Positions 17,753-27,087 of a DNA stretch of 64,000 nucleotides are shown here, one piece after another. The notes beneath the pieces are model-generated. The model ran no database searches and was not told the DNA's origin. It was given only the letters and a program-made list of their open reading frames with translations. Source of the stretch: Paenibacillus prosopidis (GTDB taxonomy: Bacteria; Bacillota; Bacilli; Paenibacillales; Paenibacillaceae). The translations under genes and the position numbers were made by a program. How positions within the stretch are numbered: the stretch's first letter is position 1; each line of letters starts with the position of its first letter. Location of the stretch: contig NZ_QPJD01000017.1 in NCBI RefSeq assembly GCF_003337375.1, positions 95,434 through 159,433 of the forward strand. The letters run 5' to 3'.

Positions 17753-18922
17753 ATGAAAAAAGTATTACTGACTGTATTAACTGTTATCTTATGTTTGAGC
17801 TTTATGATTGGCGGTTCTGTATCTGCATCAACACCAACCGTATACAAATTTAATTTTGGCGCAGGATCAGAAGTACCGGGTGGTTATATTCAAGTCAACG
17901 CTTCCGAGGCATATACTCCCGATAAAAGGTATGGCTTTAATACACCTCAAGACGTAATTAATGTAGCAGCATCCGGAACAGGTGTGGGAAGCACAGCCGT
18001 TCAATTTGTAAAGTACGGGGTAACTAGTGCTAACACATTCAATGTTGATTTAGATAAGGGTCTTTACCAGGTTCAGGTCATGTTAGGGGACACATCGAGA
18101 TCGAGCGTAGCAGCGGAAGGCGTCTACCAGCTATTAAATTTGACGGGAATCAATCCGGAAGATTCATTTCTGATTCCCATTACAGACGGACAATTAAATC
18201 TCATTGTAACTGCAGGCAGAGAGGGCCAAGCCCATACACTGTCCGCCCTCATTATTACGAAAGTGTCGAAGTATCCTGTTATGCCCAGAACGATATGGAT
18301 CGGCGGAGATTCGACAGTAGCCAACTATTATCCCAAGGATGCCGATGAACTCGTCGGTTGGGGACAAATCATACCGGAGCTTGTGAATCCGGAAATCTTT
18401 CAGGTTAGAAATATGGCTTCCGCCGGACAAATTGCGAAAGGCTTCTTGGAAGGTGGATCGCTGGATACAATCCTGAAATACATTAAAAGAGGCGATTATT
18501 TCCTGTTTGAAATGGGTATCAATGATGAGAAAGCGTATTCTGAAGGTCAATTCACAATCTATATGCGGCAAATTGTCGAGGCGGTGAAAGCAAAAGGGGC
18601 GACAGTCGTCTTAGTGACCCCTCAAGGGCGGGCCATAAGCTGGACTACGGATGGGGTGAGCCTGGTGCACTATGCCGAAGATGATTTCTATAGGCACGCA
18701 ATAATTGCTTTATCGAAAGAACAAAATGTCAAACTTGTGGATCTTAATGTCCTAAGCTCAGCTTACTTTACTTCCATAGGTCCGGCAGAGACGGAACTTC
18801 TTTATAAGACTGGTGATTGGTTGCACTTTAATCGCAAAGGCGCCACTGTCCTTGCTAAGCTTGTGGTGCAGGATTTACAAAAACAAGGTATGGATGGTTT
18901 TGACTATTTGATAAGCTTTTAA
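17753..18922 (+). CDS. Secreted SGNH hydrolase, rhamnogalacturonan acetylesterase-like
   Basis: A 389-aa exported protein. Signal peptide residues 1-25 (cleavage near SVSAS). Residues about 28-170 form a beta-sandwich accessory domain (KFNFGAGSEVPGGYIQV...). The SGNH domain follows: block I IGGDSTVANYY (nucleophile Ser), block II around NMASAGQ, block III FEMGINDEK (Asn), block V DWLHFNRKG (Asp and His). This order matches CE12 enzymes such as YesT/RhgT that deacetylate pectin rhamnogalacturonan. Block II lacks the usual Arg. GGAGGA precedes ATG 17753 and the gene stands alone. Confidence 0.85.
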   Translation: MKKVLLTVLTVILCLSFMIGGSVSASTPTVYKFNFGAGSEVPGGYIQVNASEAYTPDKRYGFNTPQDVINVAASGTGVGSTAVQFVKYGVTSANTFNVDLDKGLYQVQVMLGDTSRSSVAAEGVYQLLNLTGINPEDSFLIPITDGQLNLIVTAGREGQAHTLSALIITKVSKYPVMPRTIWIGGDSTVANYYPKDADELVGWGQIIPELVNPEIFQVRNMASAGQIAKGFLEGGSLDTILKYIKRGDYFLFEMGINDEKAYSEGQFTIYMRQIVEAVKAKGATVVLVTPQGRAISWTTDGVSLVHYAEDDFYRHAIIALSKEQNVKLVDLNVLSSAYFTSIGPAETELLYKTGDWLHFNRKGATVLAKLVVQDLQKQGMDGFDYLISF

Positions 18923-19068
18923 GTTTCTGTAACGGAAGTGCGACATGAAACTGTCTTAAAGCAGTTCATGTCGCATTTATGTCATTGCACCGATTACTTT
19001 CATAATCTTGGTGTCGCGTGAGCGGCATGAATGGCGAATACCCACAGCATAAAAGAAAGTGGGATACG

Positions 19069-19127
19069 ATATATGTTCTTGTCTTTTAACGATATTAGCA
19101 ATTCCTATCGGGGACAAGAACATATAT
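19069..19127. repeat. 15-bp inverted repeat (ATATATGTTCTTGTC family)
   Basis: ATATATGTTCTTGTC (19069-19083) is repeated inverted at 19113-19127. The same GACAAGAACAT core recurs near 57669 and at 57727-57766. Two short terminator-like hairpins follow between 19136 and 19205; nothing else is seen from 18923 to 19343. Confidence 0.8.
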
Positions 19128-19343
19128 GCTTAAGAATCCACGTGAATGGTGGCTTTTTTTATTTTTAAGGATATAAAGAAACCGTTTTTATTCGAGCGGT
19201 TTTTGACATACAAGAATTTCAAATCTACAATTTCTTGCTTATGTCAATAAAAATCCTTTATTGTCGGCAATTATCATATCTTATAAGTTGACTTGGAGAT
19301 ATTCCAATGTTATATTCTCACTAATTCATCAATGTTAAACAGT

Positions 19344-19360
19344 GTTCTATAATATAGAAC
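19344..19360. promoter_or_regulatory. Candidate IclR operator, site 1
   Basis: GTTCTATAATATAGAAC has perfect 7-bp arms around a 3-base spacer. It is nearly identical to sites at 19690 and 20557 and lies just upstream of the solute-binding-protein remnant. Confidence 0.6.
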
Positions 19361-19384
19361 AACTAATAAACCGATTCCAAAATG

Positions 19385-19565
19385 GATGGAGAAATTGAAA
19401 ACCGAGGTCAACAAAATTGTCAGCGAATTAACGCTGATTTTATCGTTGGTAACCGTGAAATCGAGAGGGATTGGGATCAATTTCAAAAAGAGCTGAAGAA
19501 TATCGGAGTGAAGAGTTTATCACCATTATGCAAAAAGAATATGCCGAGAAATGGAAGTCATAATC
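19385..19565 (+). pseudogene. C-terminal remnant of an ABC sugar-binding lipoprotein
   Basis: Read across at least two frames, this stretch gives EKLKTEVNKIVSE, then ADFIVGNREIERDWDQF and KELKNIGV, then EFITIMQKEYAEKW. This is the typical C-terminus of LipO/Lpl-type extracellular solute-binding proteins (FI.G.RPL.EWD.FV..LK.LG...). The rest of the gene is missing. It sits directly behind a copy of the operator used by the adjacent pentose genes, so it may be the relic of a matching sugar importer. Confidence 0.5.
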
Positions 19566-19689
19566 AAAATCCGCAGGTAAAGATCCAGGCTTCCGTCATC
19601 TGGAATGGCGGAAGTCCACTAGATTTTCTCAAGAATAGGAAGGCTATGGCTGGACCAATAAGAAACCCTTTGGTAAAACTATTTATAAC

Positions 19690-19706
19690 GTTCTATATTA
19701 TAAAAC
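19690..19706. promoter_or_regulatory. Candidate IclR operator, site 2
   Basis: GTTCTATATTATAAAAC, one mismatch from palindromic, ends 16 bases before the IclR start codon and would allow autoregulation. Confidence 0.6.
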
Positions 19707-19722
19707 AGAGGATGATACGCCA

Positions 19723-20481
19723 ATGCCGATCATTCAATCATTAGACCGCGCTCTGCGCATTCTTAATTTGTTTGATGACCAAAATAAGGAATTAAAAATT
19801 ACCGATATCAGCCAACAGATGAATTTACACAAAAGCACCGTTCACTCTTTGCTCAAAACGCTGCAAATGCACGGCTATATCGATCAAGAGGGACATACAG
19901 GAAAATATAGGCTCGGGATGACGCTAGTCGAGAAGGGACAGCTTCTGCTGCAAGGTCTAGATATTCGAGGCGCAGCCAGACCCCATCTTCAGGAGCTGTC
20001 GGACTTAACCGGTCAATCTGTTCACTTAGTTATTATGGATGGTCATGAGGGCGTATATATCGATAAGGTGGAAGGAGCAAAAGCGGCCATTCGCTACTCG
20101 CGGATCGGACGCCGGGTTCCGCTTCACAGCAGCGCAGTCGGAAAAGTGCTGGCTGCTTATCGCTCTCCGGGAGAACTGGCCCGGATCCTCGATAATTACG
20201 TATTCCATATACATACCCCGCAAACCATTGACCGAAAGGATACCTTCTTGGAGGTACTGAGAGGGGTAAGACACGACGGGGTGGCTTTTGACCGTGAAGA
20301 AAATGAACCCGGCGTTCGCTGCGCTGCGGCCCCGATTTTCGACCATACCGGCCATTGTGCCGCAGCTATGAGTATTTCCACCTTAGTTTCGCATGTCGAC
20401 GAGACGCAGCTGCAGCAATTTGTTAAGTTGTTGTTGAACGAAACAAGACGGATTTCCGCCCAATTGGGATATCGGTCATAA
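19723..20481 (+). CDS. IclR family transcriptional regulator
   Basis: A 252-aa regulator. The N-terminal winged helix-turn-helix occupies residues 1-62 (SLDRALRILNLFDD, then DISQQMNLHKSTVHSLLKTLQMHGYI, wing YRLG). The effector domain follows (residues about 75-248) with RVPLHSSAVGKVLAAY and GVAFDREENEPGVRCAAAPIFD. ATG 19723 follows GAGG. It stands immediately upstream of the pentonate genes in the same direction, and palindromes of one type precede both, so it most likely controls them with a sugar-acid or keto-acid effector (inference). Confidence 0.92.
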   Translation: MPIIQSLDRALRILNLFDDQNKELKITDISQQMNLHKSTVHSLLKTLQMHGYIDQEGHTGKYRLGMTLVEKGQLLLQGLDIRGAARPHLQELSDLTGQSVHLVIMDGHEGVYIDKVEGAKAAIRYSRIGRRVPLHSSAVGKVLAAYRSPGELARILDNYVFHIHTPQTIDRKDTFLEVLRGVRHDGVAFDREENEPGVRCAAAPIFDHTGHCAAAMSISTLVSHVDETQLQQFVKLLLNETRRISAQLGYRS

Positions 20482-20537
20482 AGGAGCTTCTGTTTCCAAT
20501 CAAACGTTATGGAATGACATCCATAAGCTCTTTTTAT

Positions 20538-20573
20538 GTCTATATTATAGAACTATGTTTTATATTATAAAAC
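20538..20573. promoter_or_regulatory. Tandem candidate IclR operator, sites 3 and 4
   Basis: GTCTATATTATAGAAC (20538-20553, one base shorter) and GTTTTATATTATAAAAC (20557-20573, perfect arms) lie back to back. They end three bases before the GAGGTG ribosome binding site of the FAH-fold gene, a position expected for repression. Confidence 0.65.
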
Positions 20574-20587
20574 TATGAGGTGATTTT

Positions 20588-21466
20588 ATGCGCATTATTC
20601 GTTATCAGGAAGATGCTTCCTTCAAATTGGCTGCGCTTACAGACGCTGATGAAATTTTTTCCTTGGAAGATTCTAATGATTTTATATCATTGGTACAAAG
20701 CGCAGAACGGGATGGCATTAGTGTTTCAGAAAAGGTGAAGCGGATAATCGATTCATCCCAAGCGTTAAAAAAAGAGATTCACCAGCTTGATCTGATCGTT
20801 CCATTGGAAGCCCCAGAGGTATGGGCAGCAGGCGTAACTTATATGCGGAGTAAAGAAGCACGCAATTATGAAGCGGCAGACGGAGACAGAGAAGGCCCTA
20901 CCTTTTATGACAAAGTGTATGATGCCGACCGGCCGGAGCTGTTCATGAAATCGACTGCGGCACGGACGATCGGTCCGGGCGGCGAAGTATGCCTGCGAAG
21001 TGATTCAAGTTGGCAGGTTCCAGAACCAGAACTCGGATTGGTGCTGGATAGGAACGGGAATATTCTCGGCTATACGATCGGGAACGATATGAGCTGCCGA
21101 GACATCGAAGGCGAGAATCCTCTTTATTTGCCGCAGGCCAAAATTTGGCGTCAATCCTGCTCTATCGGTCCTGCTATTAGGCTAGCCGACACCGTTGAGG
21201 ATCCGTATGATCTTCAAATAACCTGTCGCATTTATCGCGATGGACAGAAGGTCGTTGATGAAACGGCCAGTACAGGACAGCTCAAACGAAGATTTGGAGA
21301 TCTGGTAGCCTATCTTGCCAAGGATAATGTCCTGTTTGACGGTACTGTGCTGCTTACGGGAACCTGCATCGTGCCTCCAGGTCAGTTCACACTGGAGCAG
21401 GGTGATCGAATCGAGATTGATATTACGGGGATTGGCACATTAACGAATACAGCCGTTCCGGCCTAG
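20588..21466 (+). CDS. FAH-family 2-keto-3-deoxy-pentonate dehydratase (XylX-like)
   Basis: A 292-aa fumarylacetoacetate-hydrolase-fold enzyme. Metal ligands are in QVPEPELGLVLD (two Glu, about residues 142-148) and GNDMSCRDIEGENPLYLPQAK (Asp). The CRDIEGENPLYLPQAK block matches XylX-type 2-keto-3-deoxy-D-xylonate dehydratases, which produce 2-oxoglutarate semialdehyde. The neighbours (ALDH and xylonate dehydratase) fit that step exactly. GAGGTG precedes ATG 20588, and a double operator sits just before. The alternative is a generic acylpyruvase, less likely given the context. Confidence 0.85.
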   Translation: MRIIRYQEDASFKLAALTDADEIFSLEDSNDFISLVQSAERDGISVSEKVKRIIDSSQALKKEIHQLDLIVPLEAPEVWAAGVTYMRSKEARNYEAADGDREGPTFYDKVYDADRPELFMKSTAARTIGPGGEVCLRSDSSWQVPEPELGLVLDRNGNILGYTIGNDMSCRDIEGENPLYLPQAKIWRQSCSIGPAIRLADTVEDPYDLQITCRIYRDGQKVVDETASTGQLKRRFGDLVAYLAKDNVLFDGTVLLTGTCIVPPGQFTLEQGDRIEIDITGIGTLTNTAVPA

Positions 21467-21484
21467 AAAAGGAGATGATTTTTT

Positions 21485-22942
21485 ATGAAGGATGCCATTA
21501 TTATCGACAATTATATCGGCGGGCAATGGAAGCCACCGGCTAATCGGGAACGCCTGGAAAGCATTAATCCGGCAAACAAACGGGAGGTAATGGGGTATGT
21601 TGCGAATTCTACCGACTTTGAGCTTAATGAAGCGGTTTATGCTGCAGAAACGGCTAGGCTGCTGTGGCGGAAGAAGACAGGCGCAGAGCGCGGACAGCTG
21701 CTTGTCAGGACCGCGGAGCTGCTGGAAAGCCGATTAGATGAGATTGGCGAGACGATGTGCAGGGAAATGGGGAAAACCTTTGCCGAGGCAAGGGGAGAGA
21801 CAGCGCGAGGAGCAGCGATTTTACGCTATTACGCCGGAGAAGGCATGCGTAAAATCGGCGATGTGATACCATCCAGCGATGCGGAGGCGTTTCTATTTAC
21901 GACACGTGTGCCTCTGGGCGTAATCGGCGTTATCTCGCCTTGGAATTTTCCCGTGGCGATCCCGATCTGGAAGATGGCCCCGGCATTAATATACGGTAAT
22001 ACGGTAGTCTGGAAGCCGGCAGTCGAAACGGCGGTAACTGCGGCGGCAGTCATGCAGTGCTTTCATGATGCTGGTTTTCCTCTGGGTGCAGTTAACATGA
22101 TCGTAGGCAGCGGTGCCGTGGTTGGGAATGGAATGGCTAATCATCCCGGTATCCATGGCATCACCTTCACAGGCTCTAATTCTGTCGGAAAGCAGGTCGG
22201 TCAGGCCGCTTTGGCTCGCGGGGCGAAATATCAATTGGAGATGGGCGGTAAAAATCCGATCATCATCGCGGGCGACGCCGATTTGGATTTAGCGGTAGAC
22301 GCTGTTATTAGCGGAGGGCTGCGCTCGACGGGGCAGAAGTGCACAGCGACTAGTCGAGTGATTGTCGAAAGGTCTATTTACGAGCTCTTCAAAACGAAGC
22401 TGCTCGAAAAGGTAGCAACGCTGAAGGTTGGTAACGGAATGGATCCCTCTGTATGGCTTGGGCCGTGTGCGAACGAAAAACAGCTGGAAACCGTGCTTAG
22501 GTATATTCAAAAAGGAAAGGAAGAAGGAGCAGTTCTTCTATATGGCGGTACACAGCCTGAGGATAGTGATCTATCTGACGGGTTTTATATCACTCCCGCT
22601 GTGTTCGACCGTGTTGAGAGCCGGATGTCCATTGCTCAGGAGGAAATCTTTGGACCCGTGCTTGCTTTAATAGAAGCAAGGGACTTCGAAGACGCAATCA
22701 CGTTGGCGAACGATACATCGTACGGACTTAGTGCATCCATATATACTAAAAATATCGGGAACGTTTTATCGTTTGTTCAGAATATGGAAGCGGGACTCAT
22801 TAGGGTCAACGCGGAAACCGCGGGTGTCGAACTGCAGGCTCCGTTCGGCGGGATGAAGCAGTCCAGCTCTCACTCAAGAGAGCAGGGTCAAGCAGCTATT
22901 GAGTTTTTCACTTCTGTCAAAACAGTTTTTATCAAACCGTAA
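21485..22942 (+). CDS. Aldehyde dehydrogenase, 2-oxoglutarate semialdehyde type
   Basis: A 485-aa NAD(P)-dependent aldehyde dehydrogenase of normal length. It shows PWNFPVAIPIWKMAPAL (cofactor region), FTGSNSVGKQV, the general-base region LEMGGKNP (Glu about 252) and the nucleophile GQKCTATSRV (Cys about 286). The GQKCTATSR block is typical of KGSADH and related semialdehyde enzymes. It would oxidise 2-oxoglutarate semialdehyde to 2-oxoglutarate, the final step of the Weimberg route. AAGGAG precedes the ATG, 18 bases after the FAH gene stop, so it is in the same operon. Confidence 0.85.
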   Translation: MKDAIIIDNYIGGQWKPPANRERLESINPANKREVMGYVANSTDFELNEAVYAAETARLLWRKKTGAERGQLLVRTAELLESRLDEIGETMCREMGKTFAEARGETARGAAILRYYAGEGMRKIGDVIPSSDAEAFLFTTRVPLGVIGVISPWNFPVAIPIWKMAPALIYGNTVVWKPAVETAVTAAAVMQCFHDAGFPLGAVNMIVGSGAVVGNGMANHPGIHGITFTGSNSVGKQVGQAALARGAKYQLEMGGKNPIIIAGDADLDLAVDAVISGGLRSTGQKCTATSRVIVERSIYELFKTKLLEKVATLKVGNGMDPSVWLGPCANEKQLETVLRYIQKGKEEGAVLLYGGTQPEDSDLSDGFYITPAVFDRVESRMSIAQEEIFGPVLALIEARDFEDAITLANDTSYGLSASIYTKNIGNVLSFVQNMEAGLIRVNAETAGVELQAPFGGMKQSSSHSREQGQAAIEFFTSVKTVFIKP

Positions 22943-22968
22943 CCTAAGCCTTGATAGGAGGAAATGGA

Positions 22969-24963
22969 ATGGACATGGACCCGATCTTTAAACAGATCAT
23001 GGGAAACAGCGTGGATTCTGATTTTGTCATACAAACACAAGCATCGGGGCCTAAAGGCGCGCTTCCGCTTACACATGACAGGCTTCAGAATGCGCCAAGC
23101 GGCGATTTGTTCGGCTGGTCACAAAATGTGGGAATGGGGTGGAGCCCTTCCCGGTTGCTTGGCCGAGAGGTTCTTATTTTGGGAACACAGGGCGGAATCC
23201 GCAATGAAGACGGCTCGGCGGCGGCACTCGGTTATCATACCGGCCACTGGGAAATCGGCCTTCTAATGAAGGAAGCGGCAGATGAAATTACTCGAGCGGG
23301 AGGCATTCCGTTTGCCGGTTACGTAAGCGACCCCTGCGATGGCCGATCCCAAGGCACTCCGGGCATGTTCGATTCACTGCCTTATCGCAATGATGCGGCG
23401 ATTGTTCTCCGGCGGCTTATTCGCTCGCTGCCCACAAGATCCGCCGTTCTCGGAATCGGAACATGCGATAAAGGGTTGCCTGCTATGATGATTGCATTAA
23501 CTGCAATGAGAAACCTTCCTGTTGTTATCGTACCCGGAGGTGTAACGCTTCCGCCGATAAATGGGGAAGACGCAGGTAAGATTCAGTCGATTGGAGTACG
23601 TTATACGAACGGTGAGCTTACGCTGGAGGCAGCGGCCGACTTAGGCTGCCGGGCATGCGCCACGCCCGGCGGCGGATGCCAGTTTCTTGGAACGGCAGGT
23701 ACCGCACAGGTTGTAGCGGAGGCGCTGGGTCTAACTGTCCCGCATGCGGCACTCGCTCCATCGGGTCAGCCGATCTGGTCAGAAATGGCCCGCCAATCGG
23801 CAAGAGCGGCTTTATATATGGCGGAGACCGGTATGACCTCGGCTAGTATCATGACCGATGCCGCAATTCGAAATGCTATGGTCGTTCACGCTGCTTTTGG
23901 GGGTTCAACGAATTTACTTCTACATATCCCGGCCATTGCCCATGCGGCTGGCTTAACCGTTCCAACGGCCCAGGACTGGGCAAAAACGAACCGCAGCGTG
24001 CCAAGACTCGTAAGCGTTCTGCCAAACGGACCGCTCTTTCATCCGACTATACGGGTTTTTCTCGCAGGAGGTGTCCCAGAGGTAATGCTGCATTTGAGAA
24101 AGCTCGGCTTATTAGATGAGAAAGCTCTTACGGTAACCGGACAGACGATCGGCGGCATGCTGGATTGGTGGGCGGAATCCGAGCGGCGCAGCCGGATGAG
24201 ACGTTATTTAATGGAGGTTGACGGTATCGATCCGGATACGGTTATTTACAGTCCGGAGAAAGCCAAAGCTGCAGGCATGACTTCGACCGTGACATTCCCG
24301 TCGGGGAACATTGCTCCGGAAGGGTCAGTCATCAAATCGACTGCTATTGATCCCTCGTTGATTGACGCAGCGGGCATTTACAGACATGTGGGAAAGGCAA
24401 AAGTGTTCACAAAAGAACGTGATGCGATGCGCGCGATAAAGGATGGAGGTATTGAATCAGGTGATGTTCTGGTTCTAATCGGGCGCGGTCCAATGGGAAC
24501 CGGAATGGAGGAAACTTATCAATTAACCTCAGCTCTCAAACATCTATCCTTCGGCAAGGATATAGCACTTCTTACTGATGCACGGTTCTCTGGCGTGTCG
24601 ACAGGCGCTTGCATCGGCCATATCGGTCCTGAAGCTCTCGCTGGCGGACCTGTCGGAAAGCTTCGCAACGGAGATTGGATTGATGTGCGAATTGATCTTG
24701 CCAAGCTTGAAGGACAAATCAATATGGTAGGGAGCGGCCTATTGCCTACTTCACCTGTGGAAGGCGATGCCGAATTGGCTAACCGCAGCCCGCATCCCGG
24801 CTTGGCCGAGGACCCGGAATTGCCTGATGACACAAAACTCTGGGCCGCGCTCCAGGCTGCAAGCGGAGGTACCTGGAAGGGCTGCGTCTACGATGTCCAA
24901 AAAATAATACAGGTTCTGAATGCTGGTATGAATGCATTGACAAGTGAAAAAGGTGAGCGATAA
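22969..24963 (+). CDS. D-xylonate dehydratase, YjhG/YagF subgroup of IlvD/Edd
   Basis: A 664-aa Fe-S dehydratase. The long N-terminal segment PSGDLFGWSQNVGMGWSPS, cluster cysteines in SDPCDGRSQGT, GTCDKGLPA and CRACATPGGGCQFLG, and the C-terminal ITFP-like GNIAPEGSVIKSTAIDPS and DARFSGVSTGACIGH all match E. coli YjhG (655 aa) from memory. The reaction is D-xylonate to 2-keto-3-deoxy-D-xylonate; other pentonates are possible. AGGAGG sits seven bases before ATG 22969, preferred over the upstream TTG. It is the third structural gene of the IclR-controlled operon. No sugar dehydrogenase or lactonase lies nearby. Confidence 0.9.
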   Translation: MDMDPIFKQIMGNSVDSDFVIQTQASGPKGALPLTHDRLQNAPSGDLFGWSQNVGMGWSPSRLLGREVLILGTQGGIRNEDGSAAALGYHTGHWEIGLLMKEAADEITRAGGIPFAGYVSDPCDGRSQGTPGMFDSLPYRNDAAIVLRRLIRSLPTRSAVLGIGTCDKGLPAMMIALTAMRNLPVVIVPGGVTLPPINGEDAGKIQSIGVRYTNGELTLEAAADLGCRACATPGGGCQFLGTAGTAQVVAEALGLTVPHAALAPSGQPIWSEMARQSARAALYMAETGMTSASIMTDAAIRNAMVVHAAFGGSTNLLLHIPAIAHAAGLTVPTAQDWAKTNRSVPRLVSVLPNGPLFHPTIRVFLAGGVPEVMLHLRKLGLLDEKALTVTGQTIGGMLDWWAESERRSRMRRYLMEVDGIDPDTVIYSPEKAKAAGMTSTVTFPSGNIAPEGSVIKSTAIDPSLIDAAGIYRHVGKAKVFTKERDAMRAIKDGGIESGDVLVLIGRGPMGTGMEETYQLTSALKHLSFGKDIALLTDARFSGVSTGACIGHIGPEALAGGPVGKLRNGDWIDVRIDLAKLEGQINMVGSGLLPTSPVEGDAELANRSPHPGLAEDPELPDDTKLWAALQAASGGTWKGCVYDVQKIIQVLNAGMNALTSEKGER

Positions 24964-25214
24964 AGAAAAGGATGAATTTGTCTTGTCCTTCGTCCAGTAT
25001 CGGGTGAGAAGAACATGATCCTTAGCCGATTTTGTCTGATAATCAAAAACATTGATACATTAAAAGTCGCGTAAATTGCGGCTTTTTTCATTTATGTAAT
25101 AAGGTTCCTTTCATTTGTCGATGTCAAGAGCCTTATTCCATATGACAGGTTTTAGATTATAGAGTAACATTTTCCATTTCCACTTCGTCTGTAAGCTCGA
25201 GAGGAGAAGATATA

Positions 25215-25400
25215 ATTAAATCCAACCATAAGTGGCTAATACTTATTTTCACTGCCATCGCGCTTGTACCGTTTGCTGAATACATTGGCTCACAGCCGGA
25301 AGGCGGCGATAATCCCGCCATTTTAACCGATTTATTTCCTTCGAGCATGAGGGGACCCGATACGGAATCCGATTCCACTACGGAAAGGACGACGCCGTAA
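25215..25400 (+). pseudogene. Degenerate exported-protein remnant
   Basis: GAGAGGAG at 25199 precedes a frame beginning around an ATT at 25215 that encodes a typical signal segment (KWLILIFTAIALVPFAEYI) and about 40 polar residues before TAA 25398. There is no standard start codon, and the downstream sequence continues protein-like in another frame (about 25370-25440). I read it as a decayed gene; the family is unknown. Confidence 0.35.
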
Positions 25401-25505
25401 CGGCTGTGCCGCGTTTTCTGGAGACGATTCACACCTTAAAGCTCGTGACGGAAACAATTCAAGTTATAAGCGTTTGGTCGATTATATTCAATTGGAGTGG
25501 TATTC

Positions 25506-26972
25506 ATGTACAAGTCAAATAGGATCCTAAAAACCGTGTTTTTGACATTAATGATCATGACAAGCGCGGCCTCGGACATGTCTGTTTCGGCTGCAGGAAC
25601 ACTAAAGCCGGACAACGCGAATAATAAGTTGCTGACAGACGTGGTCCGGATTGATGCAGGCGCACAGAGCGCCTTTGCCATCAAGGCGGACGGAAGCACA
25701 TGGGCCTGGGGAGGCAATTACGGATCGCTCGGCAATGGCTCGGAACGTCCATCATATACCCCCGTTCAGATGCATATCGATCACGTTAAGCAAATCTCAG
25801 GGGGCTACCGTCACTCACTCATAATTAAAGACGACGGCACCGTATGGGCAGTTGGCGGCAATGAGCACGGACAGCTCGGTAACGGCAAGCAATCCCAGGA
25901 TCTCGTCAAGGAGCCCATACAAGTACAGGATCTGGCGGATATGATCGCCGTATCTGCCGGAGATGATCATAGCCTTGCGCTTCGGAAAGATGGAACCGTG
26001 TGGGCATGGGGTGGGAACGAGAACGGTCAGCTGGGTAGCGATCCAGGCAGAAATAGCTTGAAGCCGGTCCGGGTTAACGGGCTGCCTTCGGTCGTAGCGG
26101 TATCGGCCGGCCAATACCAGTCGGCGGCGCTTGGCAACGGAGGAGAAGTATGGATATGGGGGCTCGACAAGGTCGATGATAATGGACGGAATATAGTGCG
26201 TAAACCGATGCGGCTTAAAGGGACCGGCGAATACGGGGCCATATCGATCGGGAGGCAATATGGAACGGCGCTCAGCGGCAACGGAACGGTTTGGATGTGG
26301 AAGAACGAGGCATGGCCCACTCCAGCGCTCGATACTTTGGAGCCGTTTCAGATTACCGGGCTGAACGATATCATTTCCATTTCAGGTAGCGCCGGTGTGA
26401 AAGCGGACGGAACCGTCTGGCAGTGGACGATTGATGCAGATAGCGGTAAAGCGAACGTCATTCAGGTGCAGGGAATCCGGGACGCAGTTGCGATTACGGA
26501 GGGCAACCGCAATTATTATGCGCTTCTGAAAGATGGTACAGTGCTGTCATGGGGAACCAATGAGTTCGGTCAAGCCGGTCTCGGGGTAACGGATTTCCGG
26601 ATAGAGACGCCACAGCCGGTACGTAAGTCCATCGACATTTATCTGGATGGCAAGGAGATTGCGATGGCGACACCACCGCTGCTCATTCAAGGAGCAACGT
26701 ACGTTCCGCTCAGGGGCGTGTTTGAAAATATGGGCGCTTCACTGAGCTGGGACACCAAGATCAGATCGGCCATAGCAGTGAAAGGATCGGTTACGATCGT
26801 GCTGAATACAGTGACCGGGCAAACGACAGTTAACGGGCAAACCGTTGCGTCGGACCGTAGGCCGGTTTTGGTAAACGATAGCATATTTGTGCCTTTGCGT
26901 CTGGTCAGCGAGACGCTTGGAGCTGATGTTAAGTGGGATGATGCCGCATATACCGTGCGTATAACACAATAA
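25506..26972 (+). CDS. Secreted RCC1-repeat protein with C-terminal stalk (copper amine oxidase N-like) domain
   Basis: A 488-aa exported protein. ATG 25506 has GGAG eight bases upstream; the signal peptide spans residues 1-30 (ending SVSAAG). Six or so RCC1 propeller repeats follow, each with a DG(T/S).WAWG.N..GQLG core (residues about 45-365). The last 110 residues form a stalk domain with ATYVPLRGVFENMGASLSWD and DSIFVPLRLVSETLGADVKWD, the paired motif common on Paenibacillus surface proteins. It likely acts at the cell surface; the ligand is unknown. Confidence 0.88.
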   Translation: MYKSNRILKTVFLTLMIMTSAASDMSVSAAGTLKPDNANNKLLTDVVRIDAGAQSAFAIKADGSTWAWGGNYGSLGNGSERPSYTPVQMHIDHVKQISGGYRHSLIIKDDGTVWAVGGNEHGQLGNGKQSQDLVKEPIQVQDLADMIAVSAGDDHSLALRKDGTVWAWGGNENGQLGSDPGRNSLKPVRVNGLPSVVAVSAGQYQSAALGNGGEVWIWGLDKVDDNGRNIVRKPMRLKGTGEYGAISIGRQYGTALSGNGTVWMWKNEAWPTPALDTLEPFQITGLNDIISISGSAGVKADGTVWQWTIDADSGKANVIQVQGIRDAVAITEGNRNYYALLKDGTVLSWGTNEFGQAGLGVTDFRIETPQPVRKSIDIYLDGKEIAMATPPLLIQGATYVPLRGVFENMGASLSWDTKIRSAIAVKGSVTIVLNTVTGQTTVNGQTVASDRRPVLVNDSIFVPLRLVSETLGADVKWDDAAYTVRITQ

Positions 26973-27087
26973 CCCCAAATAAAGCACAGACTAACGGAAG
27001 GGCTCTATGGACAAAGCTTACTCCATCACCTTAAGTCATAACACAATAACATGCGCTATTTTAGGAGGAATTCAAGATAAAAAATGG

